Origin: Gemmatimonadota bacterium | GTDB taxonomy: Bacteria; Gemmatimonadota; Gemmatimonadetes; Longimicrobiales; Gaopeijiaceae | DNA length: 13,201 nt | Direction: 5' to 3' | Assembly: GCA_018678395.1 (NCBI GenBank) | Contig: JAHHMJ010000660.1 | Coordinates: forward strand, 1 to 13,201 | In this document: piece by piece, positions 1 to 5,431 of the stretch | Layout of the letters: every line of letters starts with the position of its first letter | How positions within the stretch are numbered: the stretch's first letter is position 1 | Translations under genes and position numbers: made by a program | The notes under the pieces: generated by a model | Seen by the model: the letters and a program-made list of their open reading frames with translations, nothing else | The model's database searches: none | Told to the model about the DNA's origin: nothing

Positions 1-118
1 ACACGAACTCCCCGCTGGCGAGGTCGAGGTTGATCCCCGACAGCGCGTGGGTCTCCACCTCTTCGGTATAGAAGACCTTCGACAGGTCTCGAAGGTGGAT
101 GAGGGGCTGGTCGCTCAT
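1..118 (-). CDS. ABC transporter ATP-binding protein (MacB/LolD type), N-terminal fragment
   Basis: The 39 visible codons start with ATG at 118 and run off the left edge of the window. They read MSDQPLIHLRDLSKVFYT, then an acidic stretch and HALSGINLDLASGEFV. This is the A-loop and first beta-sheet region that precedes the Walker A motif in ABC ATPases. The 'V.THALSGI.L.L..GEFV' form resembles the MacB/LolD group, which powers lipoprotein release or tripartite export with a separate permease. The Walker motifs lie outside the window, so the exact subfamily is an inference. The gene is divergent from terC, and the 160 bp between them must hold both promoters. Confidence 0.8.
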   Translation of the reverse strand, partial: MSDQPLIHLRDLSKVFYTEEVETHALSGINLDLASGEFV

Positions 119-214
119 GGTCGACTCCGAGTGGACGAGGCAGGGGTGCGGGTGCGGCGTTGCTCAGTATGACGAGTGGCGCACCCCGAAAGTTGCACGC
201 GCTCGGTCACGGCA

Positions 215-230
215 CCGATGATGGCATCGG
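215..230. repeat. small hairpin in the leader of terC
   Basis: CCGATG and CATCGG form a 6-bp perfect stem around a 4-nt ATGG loop, 48 bases upstream of the terC ATG, and are followed by an alternating GCGCGC run. There is no T-tract, so it is not a normal terminator. TerC-family genes are often controlled by the manganese yybP-ykoY riboswitch in other bacteria, but I do not recognise that motif here. Confidence 0.3.
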
Positions 231-278
231 AGCGCGCGCGCTTCATCGACCTCCACCACCCCATCCCACGCCGTTTCC

Positions 279-1031
279 ATGGACTGGATCAGCCGCCCCG
301 ACGCCTGGATCGCGTTCGCGACGTTGACCGTGCTCGAGCTCGTGCTCGGGATCGACAACATCGTCTTCATCTCGATCCTCTCCGAGAAGGTCGAGGAGTC
401 CCGCCAACGCCTGGCGCGCCTCGTCGGCCTCGGCGTCGCGATGTTCATGCGGGTCGCCCTTCTCTTTTCGATCTCGTGGGTGATGTCGCTCACCCGCCCG
501 CTCTTCGACGTGCTCGGCCACCCCTTCTCGGGGCGGGACCTGATCCTGGTCTTCGGGGGCCTCTTCCTGCTGGCGAAAGCCACTCGGGAAATCCACGACA
601 AGCTCGAAGGCGACGAGCACGGCCACTCCACGGCGGGACGCGCGACGTTCGCCTCGGTCATTGCCCAGATTGCGGTCCTCGACCTCGTCTTCTCGCTCGA
701 CTCGGTCATCACGGCCGTCGGGATGGCCGACGACCTCGGGGTGATGGTGGCCGCCGTGGTGGTCGCCGTGCTCTTCATGATGGTCGCCGCCGAGCCCGTG
801 AGCGCCTTCGTGACGCGTCACCCCACCGTGAAGATGCTGGCGCTCAGCTTCCTGCTCCTGATCGGGATGACGCTCATGGCCGAGGGCCTGGGTCAGCACA
901 TCAGCAAGGGCTACATCTACTTTGCGATGGGCTTCTCGGTGTTCGTCGAGTCGCTGAACCTCAGGCTCAAGAAGCCGAAGCGAGATCCGATCCACCTGCG
1001 GGGGCCGGAGATGCCCGTGGAGAACGGGTAG
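279..1031 (+). CDS. TerC family integral membrane protein
   Basis: A 250-residue polytopic membrane protein of the TerC/Alx family, whose members are linked to metal-ion (manganese, tellurite) homeostasis and to metal loading of exported proteins. The family's paired acidic membrane motifs are visible. The first is E20 with D26-N27 in 'LELVLGIDNIVF'. The second is D135, D141 and S142 in 'VLDLVFSLDSVI'. A third acidic residue, E202 or so, sits in 'LMAEGLG' and another in 'FVESLNL'. About seven hydrophobic segments can be counted. A short cytosolic-looking loop (residues 108-117, EGDEHGHS) is rich in acidic residues and His and might bind metal. The ATG at 279 begins directly before the first helix and has no clear Shine-Dalgarno. 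Length is normal for the short TerC form, without CBS or CorC domains. The substrate is not readable from sequence. Confidence 0.93.
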   Translation: MDWISRPDAWIAFATLTVLELVLGIDNIVFISILSEKVEESRQRLARLVGLGVAMFMRVALLFSISWVMSLTRPLFDVLGHPFSGRDLILVFGGLFLLAKATREIHDKLEGDEHGHSTAGRATFASVIAQIAVLDLVFSLDSVITAVGMADDLGVMVAAVVVAVLFMMVAAEPVSAFVTRHPTVKMLALSFLLLIGMTLMAEGLGQHISKGYIYFAMGFSVFVESLNLRLKKPKRDPIHLRGPEMPVENG

Positions 1032-1375
1032 GGGCGGGCGGGGGCGACGGTGGAGGGCGGAGGTTGACGGCCGGCGACCGCGGAGGACGACCTCCGAACC
1101 GGGGCGGCCGCCGAAATGGGCTGCTGACGTCTCCTTAGGACGCGATTGTCACGTTCTGCACGCTCCACGTGTGCTTTGTGCCAATCGCCTTCCGGCACCG
1201 GGAAGCCGTTGGTATTTAGGCAACGTATGAGGAATTGAACGGGACAACGGCCGATCGCATGGCCGGCGAGTGTCATGTTGGTACTGGATGAATCGCCGTG
1301 CGGCGCCAGCACACCCCTTGATCGGCGCCGCCGGGGTGCCACGCCGTCGCTTGCCCCTTTGCTCACCCCCCCGGC

Positions 1376-1421
1376 GGGGGCGCCCCCCTCAAAGAAACGG
1401 GGGCGCCCCCCTCAAAGAAAC
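1376..1421. repeat. two perfect tandem copies of a 23-bp hairpin unit
   Basis: Copies lie at 1376-1398 and 1399-1421. Each starts with the 12-bp palindrome GGGGGCGCCCCC and continues CTCAAAGAAAC. A degenerate third start (GGGCGCAGCCCCCC) follows at 1422. On the minus strand each palindrome is therefore next to GTTTCTTTGAG, giving serial hairpin plus T-rich units downstream of the sulfocyanin gene. Confidence 0.85.
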
Positions 1422-1453
1422 GGGCGCAGCCCCCCGGAAAGGGAGCGGCGCCC
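1414..1453 (-). terminator. Rho-independent-like terminator of the sulfocyanin gene
   Basis: Read on the minus strand, GGGCGC (1453-1448) pairs with GCGCCC (1427-1422). An inner CTCCC/GGGGG arm extends the stem, and GTTTCTTT follows. It begins 26 bases after the TAA stop of the sulfocyanin gene. The T-tract is interrupted, so strength is uncertain. Confidence 0.55.
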
Positions 1454-1478
1454 GTGAAGGCCCGGAGGCCGAGGGCGA

Positions 1479-2057
1479 TTACATCGCGCCCATCACGCCC
1501 GCCTCACCATCGGCGGACACCACGAAGTGCACCCACATGCCGCTCACGGCGTGACCGGCGATGTAGCAGACCATCGAGTACTCACCGGCCTCGGACGCCA
1601 CGAAGGTGATCGTCTCGGACTGACCCGGGAGGGTGCCCTCGGTCATCGAGGTCGGGTTCGACGAGATCGCGCCGTCGAACACGGCGACCGCCTCGACGAT
1701 GGCCGGGGCGGTGTCGAAGCCCTCGGAGATGCCGACCGAGTGGGCCATGTTCGGGTCCCGGTTCTCGAAGTTGATCGTCACGTTCGCGCCGACGGGCACG
1801 CTGATGGTCATCTCGCCGAACTGGGCGCCGTTGTAGTTCCAGTAGTTGCCCTTGTCCGTCAGGCCGGCCACGATGTCGAGCGTGACGTTCTCGCCGTCCA
1901 TGGAGTACCAATCGGGCATGGTCATCTGGCCCGCGTCGGCCGCAGCCGTCTCAGCGGGAGCCGCGGTCTCGGCGGGGGCCTCCATCTCGGCGGAGTCCGA
2001 CCCGCCGCAGGCGGCGAGGCCCAGGAAAAGAGCAGTAGAGAAGGCAGTGCGCTTCAT
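1479..2057 (-). CDS. sulfocyanin-like blue copper lipoprotein
   Basis: A 192-residue exported cupredoxin, probably a mobile or membrane-tethered electron carrier. Residues 1-17 are a lipoprotein signal peptide with lipobox LAAC (Cys17). About 30 residues of Ala/Glu/Pro-rich linker follow. The copper fold spans about 48-182. The type 1 copper ligands can be placed: His106 (NMAHSVGI), Cys164 (YSMVCYIAGHA), His169 and Met174 (SGMWVHFVV). The C-terminal Cys-x4-His-x4-Met-Trp pattern is that of the sulfocyanin (SoxE) family rather than of plastocyanin or azurin. In archaea sulfocyanin works with terminal oxidases; bacterial homologues are less studied. The ATG at 2057 has a GAGG at 2071-2068, ten bases upstream. 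The only strong regulatory site nearby is the palindrome at 2208-2228. The partner oxidase is not in the window. Confidence 0.88.
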   Translation of the reverse strand: MKRTAFSTALFLGLAACGGSDSAEMEAPAETAAPAETAAADAGQMTMPDWYSMDGENVTLDIVAGLTDKGNYWNYNGAQFGEMTISVPVGANVTINFENRDPNMAHSVGISEGFDTAPAIVEAVAVFDGAISSNPTSMTEGTLPGQSETITFVASEAGEYSMVCYIAGHAVSGMWVHFVVSADGEAGVMGAM

Positions 2058-2207
2058 GTCGTTCTTACCTCGGTGCGATGGCGGTGGGTCTCGGAAAGGT
2101 CCGGATCGCCGGGCCGGACCCGGGCACTCAGCGGGCGTGCGAGCCCGTGAGCGCGATCGAAGGCCCCGCCGGTCGCTTCGTCCGCGCGGCAGGGCTGAGA
2201 TGCATAG

Positions 2208-2228
2208 CTTGTGAATTTATATCACAAG
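2208..2228. promoter_or_regulatory. CRP/FNR-like palindrome overlapping an AT-rich -10-like core
   Basis: Two perfect 7-bp arms, CTTGTGA (2208-2214) and TCACAAG (2222-2228), flank a 7-bp AT-only spacer. The half-sites TGTGA/TCACA match the CRP/FNR superfamily, although the usual CRP spacer is 6. On the minus strand the core contains TATAAA, which could be a -10 box for the sulfocyanin gene starting about 150 bases downstream. No good -35 is visible. The site sits 30 bases after the end of argJ and could instead be an mRNA hairpin in its 3' tail, but there is no T-tract. Confidence 0.55.
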
Positions 2229-2257
2229 GCCCTGATCGTGAAGCCCGGGCGCTTCTT

Positions 2258-3439
2258 TCACGACGAGTAGTACGCGGCGTTCTCGTCGACGTACCCTCGA
2301 GAAAGGTCACAGCCCCAGGCTCGGGCCTCGCCGCTACCGACCCCGAGATCGACCGAGAGTTCCACCGTGTCGAGCAGCAGCGTCGCCCGCACGGTACCGT
2401 CATCGAACTCCGCGCGGCGTCCACCGGCGACCACCGGCAGCCCCCCGAGAGTCGCATGGACGCGCTCGGGGTCGACCGCCACGTCGACGCACTTGCCGAC
2501 GGCCATCAGGATGCGCCCCACGTTGGGATCCCCGCCGTGGACCATGGTCTTGATCAGGGGCGACTCGACCAGCGCTCGAGCGACCACCCGAGCCTCGGCA
2601 TCGGTCGCAGCGCCGCGCACCACCACGCGCAGCAATCGCGTGGCACCTTCGCCGTCGCGGGCCAGCATCTCGGTCATGGCCTCGCAGGCCTCGGTCAGAG
2701 CCGCCTCGAAATGCAGCGGATCGACGGGGCCCGCAAGCCCGTTCGCCAACAATGCACAGGTGTCCGACGTGCTCGTGTCGGTATCCACGGACAGCATGTT
2801 GAACGTCCGCGCCACCACCCGCCGGAGGACGGCGTCGAGGGTGGGCGCATCGAGCCGAGCGTCGGTGAACGCGTAGGCCAGCATGGTCGCCATATTCGGC
2901 GCGATCATTCCCGAGCCCTTGGCGACGACCGTCAGCACCGCGGGGTCGCCATCCGGGCCCTCGATCTCGACCGAGATGGCCTTCGGGTGCGAGTCCGTGG
3001 TCATCATCCCCCGCGCGCCCACCAGCGGATCCGCCTGCAGCAGCGCCGCCATTCCCCGCAGTCCCGACTCGATGCGCTCGATGGGCAGGGGCACCCCGAT
3101 CACTCCCGTGGAGCTCATGAGCACGAGCGCCTCGTCGATATCCAGCTCCCGCGCGGCCGCTCGAGCCATGGCCCGCGCAGCGGCGACGCCCTCCGGCCCC
3201 GTGCCCACGTTGCTGACCTTCGAGTTGACCACCACGGCCTGGAGTCGCCCCGACCTCACCCGCTCGCGCCCGACGAGAATCGGCGCCCCGGGGAAGTGAT
3301 TGCGGGTGAACACGGCGGCGGCCGCGGCCGGCACCGACGAGGCGAAGAGGGCGAGGTCTTCACCCGCATCTTTCAGGCCGCAGTGGACTGCGGCGCAGCG
3401 AAATCCCTGCGGCAGGCGAGGTGGATCGTGGCGAAGCAT
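2258..3439 (-). CDS. argJ: glutamate N-acetyltransferase / amino-acid acetyltransferase ArgJ
   Basis: A 393-residue ArgJ, the enzyme that makes N-acetylglutamate and/or recycles acetyl groups from N-acetylornithine in cytosolic arginine synthesis. The autocleavage motif is intact: KGSGMIAPNMATML, with cleavage expected between Ala184 and the nucleophile Thr185. Other family landmarks are the N-terminal QGFRCAAVHCGLK, the oxyanion-hole SSTGVIG (Thr111-Gly112), MMTTDSHPK, the DTSTSDT loop, RDGEGATR (Glu264) and a C-terminal substrate segment ENAAYYSS. Oddities are noted under findings: the usual NSGNANACTG-type loop reads NSKVSNVGTG (72-81), and the C-terminal Thr is Ser. The ATG at 3439 fits the usual family N-terminus but has no obvious Shine-Dalgarno. 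No other arg genes adjoin it. Whether the enzyme is mono- or bifunctional cannot be read from sequence. Confidence 0.95.
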   Translation of the reverse strand: MLRHDPPRLPQGFRCAAVHCGLKDAGEDLALFASSVPAAAAAVFTRNHFPGAPILVGRERVRSGRLQAVVVNSKVSNVGTGPEGVAAARAMARAAARELDIDEALVLMSSTGVIGVPLPIERIESGLRGMAALLQADPLVGARGMMTTDSHPKAISVEIEGPDGDPAVLTVVAKGSGMIAPNMATMLAYAFTDARLDAPTLDAVLRRVVARTFNMLSVDTDTSTSDTCALLANGLAGPVDPLHFEAALTEACEAMTEMLARDGEGATRLLRVVVRGAATDAEARVVARALVESPLIKTMVHGGDPNVGRILMAVGKCVDVAVDPERVHATLGGLPVVAGGRRAEFDDGTVRATLLLDTVELSVDLGVGSGEARAWGCDLSRGYVDENAAYYSS

Positions 3440-3515
3440 GGCAAACGGTCGATGGAGAGCGGGCGGGCGTCTTCAAAGGTAGATCGCTCCCCCGGGGTCC
3501 GCTCACCCCCCGGAC

Positions 3516-3553
3516 GAAAAACGACCCCACCGGTCGAAACCGGAGAGGTCGTT
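3516..3553 (-). terminator. Rho-independent terminator downstream of the 43-aa gene
   Basis: On the minus strand AACGACC (3553-3547) pairs with GGTCGTT (3526-3520). An inner CCGG/CCGG stem lies inside it, and the outer stem runs into TTTTT (3521-3517). This is the cleanest intrinsic terminator in the window. It separates the small gene and its repeat tail from argJ, so argJ must have its own promoter in 3440-3515. Confidence 0.8.
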
Positions 3554-3599
3554 CGTTGCGGGCGGAGAGACCCCGGCAGTGCGAAGCGCGCTTCAGACA

Positions 3600-3725
3600 A
3601 TGGCCGTCAGCCAATGGCCGACCGCGGATGGCCGACCGCAGAGGGCCGACCGCGGATGGCCGTCAGCGAATGGCCGTCAGCGAATGGCCGTCAGCGCACG
3701 GCCACTAGCGCACGGCCTTCAGCGG
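3600..3725. repeat. nine tandem copies of a 14-bp unit
   Basis: Exact 14-bp periodicity runs from 3600 to 3725. The units read ATGGCCGTCAGCCA, ATGGCCGACCGCGG, ATGGCCGACCGCAG, AGGGCCGACCGCGG, then ATGGCCGTCAGCGA twice, ATGGCCGTCAGCGC, ACGGCCACTAGCGC and ACGGCCTTCAGCGG. Two sub-types alternate in blocks (GTCAGC and GACCGC). A 14-bp period is not a multiple of three, so this is not a protein repeat. Its right end includes the last codons and stop of the 43-aa gene on the minus strand, and the stop itself lies in a repeat unit. Confidence 0.95.
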
Positions 3726-3836
3726 GCGCGTCTCCTCGGCCATGCGGCGAAGCGATCGGGCGGCGCGGTTGTTGCCTTCGCGCTCCGCACGCTCCGCTGC
3801 GTCGAGGATGTATCGGATTCTCTGTTCGATGCTCAT
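3705..3836 (-). CDS. small helical protein, 43 residues, unknown function
   Basis: The frame starts with ATG at 3836, preceded by a strong Shine-Dalgarno GAGGAG (3847-3842) at 5 bases, and ends with TAG at 3705-3707. It starts MSIEQRIRYILDAAERAERE and ends RPLKAVR. The product is highly charged, with Arg and Glu spaced for one or two amphipathic helices and no membrane segment or signal peptide. I do not recognise a family. The evidence that it is a gene is the ribosome binding site, the helical composition, and the T-tailed terminator at 3516-3553 downstream on the same strand. Its last residues are encoded inside the 14-bp repeat array. Confidence 0.65.
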   Translation of the reverse strand: MSIEQRIRYILDAAERAEREGNNRAARSLRRMAEETRPLKAVR

Positions 3837-3892
3837 CGCTTCTCCTCACTGAGCCGCCTGCGGGCGGCGCCCCCCACGTCCCACTCACTCAT
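3833..3892 (-). CDS. possible 19-codon upstream ORF coupled to the 43-aa gene
   Basis: ATG at 3892 opens a short frame, MSEWDVGGAARRRLSEEKR, whose TGA (3835-3833) overlaps the ATG of the next gene as ATGA. That arrangement is typical of translational coupling. The downstream Shine-Dalgarno lies inside this frame, and so does a perfect hairpin GCCGCC-TGCG-GGCGGC at 3853-3868. It has no good ribosome binding site of its own, so it may be chance. Confidence 0.25.
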   Translation of the reverse strand: MSEWDVGGAARRRLSEEKR

Positions 3893-4133
3893 CCCTACGA
3901 CGAGTGAGGAGCCAGGTTTCTGACGGGTCGTCCAATCACCGAGGGCTGCACTGTCGGCGCCCGCCCTCACGTGAGAAAGCGCCGACTCGCACCCAGCCCT
4001 CCCACTGAACCATTAATACTTGCCGCGTCATGCTTTGTTCCCGAAGTGCGCGCGGAGGCCTGATGCCAACGACCAAAGGGTCCAGGCGTGGGGGCGCTGA
4101 TGTCGAGAGAATCAGGCGCTGCCCCGAGGCAGA
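3837..4133. other. gap with inverted repeats between the 43-aa gene and marR
   Basis: Apart from the short frame above I see no gene. The gap holds several inverted repeats: GCCGCC/GGCGGC (3853-3868), CTCACTC/GAGTGAG (3884-3890 and 3902-3908), the nested palindrome at 3953-3986, and CTGCC/GGCAG (4119-4132) just past the marR stop. The least GC-rich point, TATTAA read on the minus strand near 4013-4018, is a possible -10 box for the small gene, but no -35 is convincing. Confidence 0.5.
3953..3986. repeat. 8-bp inverted repeat enclosing a 10-bp palindrome
   Basis: GTCGGCGC (3953-3960) and GCGCCGAC (3979-3986) are perfect complements. Inside the 18-base loop is the perfect palindrome CTCACGTGAG (3966-3975). 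There is no T-tract on either strand. It could be an operator, a structured 5' leader of the small gene, or an attenuator. Confidence 0.7.
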
Positions 4134-4622
4134 TCAGTCGCCGCGCAGTTCGGCTCGCAGCCGGTTCAGCGACTCGATCAGGCCGGAGAGGGTGGCCTCG
4201 TCGAGTGCCGACATCACCGCGGCGTCGGCGTCCTCGACCACCCGGTCCAGCCTCGAGAGGAGCGCCAGGCCCTCGGGGGTGATGGAGCATCGCACCACAC
4301 GGCGGTCCTCCGCCCCCCGATTCCGCTCGACCAGTCTCTTCCGTACCAGTCGATCGACCAGGCGCGTCACCCCGGGCTGCCGTTCCACCATCCGAGTGCC
4401 GATCTCGAGCGTCGGCAGTCCCTCGTCTCCGGCTCCTCGCAGAATGCGCAGCACGTTGTACTGCTGCAGAGTGAGGTCCTCGGCCGCCATTCCCTGGCCC
4501 AGTGTCCATCGCACCACGTCGGCGGTCCGCAGCAGGGAGACCATCGCCTCCTGTCCCGGGCTCCGGAACGGGACGCGCTGCCCGATCTCCTCGGCGACGG
4601 TGCGAGCGGGGCGCGACGACAT
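4134..4622 (-). CDS. MarR family winged helix-turn-helix regulator
   Basis: A 162-residue MarR-type transcription factor, expected to be a dimer that binds a palindromic operator and releases it on binding a small ligand. The wHTH runs from about residue 50 to 118: [12 protein letters not shown] (helix 2), [27 protein letters not shown] split over the recognition helices, and the wing [20 protein letters not shown] with the conserved Asp106-Arg107-Arg108. Flanking helices (residues 10-45 and 119-160) would form the dimer interface. I chose the ATG at 4622 over a TTG two codons earlier because GGAGG (4633-4629) is six bases upstream of it. No obvious target gene adjoins on the same strand, and the ligand is unknown. 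Confidence 0.9.
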   Translation of the reverse strand: MSSRPARTVAEEIGQRVPFRSPGQEAMVSLLRTADVVRWTLGQGMAAEDLTLQQYNVLRILRGAGDEGLPTLEIGTRMVERQPGVTRLVDRLVRKRLVERNRGAEDRRVVRCSITPEGLALLSRLDRVVEDADAAVMSALDEATLSGLIESLNRLRAELRGD

Positions 4623-4650
4623 GGCCAACCTCCAATGGGTGGAAACGGCA

Positions 4651-4682
4651 GCGGCTCCCCCGCCGAACGACGGAGGAGCCGC
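4651..4682 (-). terminator. terminator downstream of tRNA-Arg
   Basis: GCGGCTCC (4651-4658) and GGAGCCGC (4675-4682) form a perfect 8-bp stem. On the minus strand it starts four bases after the tRNA and is followed by a TGCCGTTTCC tail. It lies between the tRNA and the marR ribosome binding site, so marR is probably mostly insulated from stable-RNA transcription. The U-tract is short. Confidence 0.55.
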
Positions 4683-4685
4683 GAG

Positions 4686-4759
<74 letters not shown>

Positions 4760-4871
4760 GTGCCAGAGCCTTTGAATGTCCACCGCCACCGCGACATGGT
4801 CAAGCCCCGTTCCGCGCGCCCGGGGACCCCTCCGGCCATGCGAGACCCGGGTCCCCGCCCTGCCAAAGCAA

Positions 4872-4900
4872 GCGGCGTCCCTCCGGAAGAAGGACGCCGC
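4872..4900 (-). terminator. terminator of rnpB
   Basis: GCGGCGTCC and GGACGCCGC (4872-4880 with 4892-4900) form a perfect 9-bp stem, followed on the minus strand by TTGCTTTGG. It begins three bases beyond the mature 3' end inferred for RNase P RNA. Confidence 0.7.
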
Positions 4901-4903
4901 GAG

Positions 4904-5266
<363 letters not shown>

Positions 5267-5280
5267 GACTCCTCGTACAC

Positions 5281-5370
5281 GGCGCGCAGGACCATGGGTC
5301 CGCCCACGCCGACCCGCCGGCCCCCGGCGCGCAGGACCATGGGTCCGCCCACGCCGACCCACCGGCCCCC
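5281..5370. repeat. two tandem 45-bp repeats directly upstream of rnpB
   Basis: Copies at 5281-5325 and 5326-5370 differ by one base. Each contains a small hairpin GGACC-ATG-GGTCC and ends in a 15-bp segment (GACCCRCCGGCCCCC) that is the unit of the neighbouring array. The first copy starts 15 bases from the rnpB 5' end, so it occupies the position where the -35 element should be. The second copy duplicates that region. Confidence 0.92.
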
Positions 5371-5430
5371 GACCCACCGGCCCCCGACTCGCCGGCCCCT
5401 GACCCACCGGCCCTCGACCCGCCCCGACCC
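5356..5430. repeat. 15-bp tandem repeats, G-rich on the minus strand
   Basis: Units at 5356, 5371, 5386, 5401 and a degenerate one at 5416 follow the consensus GACCCACCGGCCCCC. On the minus strand this gives ten closely spaced runs of three to five G with loops mostly of 1-7 bases. The tract begins right after the TGA of the symporter/receptor gene, so it forms that gene's 3' untranslated region. No T-tailed terminator is visible between that gene and rnpB. Confidence 0.85.
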
Positions 5431-5431
5431 C

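Larger units (their letters stand above)
1032..1478. other. 447-bp gap between convergent terC and sulfocyanin genes
   Basis: No convincing gene. About 1141-1300 is visibly less GC-rich than its surroundings and holds a small hairpin (CGTTG at 1207-1211 with CAACG at 1221-1225). The right third (1376-1453) is made of GC-rich hairpin repeats, described separately. Both flanking genes are transcribed towards this gap, so it should contain their transcript ends. Confidence 0.6.

Noticed and set aside
119..278. Manganese yybP-ykoY riboswitch in front of terC
   Set aside because: The conserved riboswitch core is not seen; only a single 6-bp hairpin is present.
1195..1260. Integron attC-like site
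   Set aside because: Only a 5-bp CGTTG/CAACG stem exists. The paired core sites and a cassette structure are missing.
3600..3725. CRISPR array
   Set aside because: The 14-bp units are directly adjacent with no spacers, and there are no cas genes.
2078..3907. 609-codon plus-strand open frame across argJ and the 14-bp repeats
   Set aside because: Antisense to the clearly recognisable argJ, with no motifs; it crosses a terminator and a repeat array.
5281..5430. CRISPR or coding repeat (one frame reads Pro/Ala/Asp repeats)
   Set aside because: There are no spacers, and the repeat lies after a stop codon and before rnpB. The frame reading DPPAP has no start context and runs antisense to rnpB.
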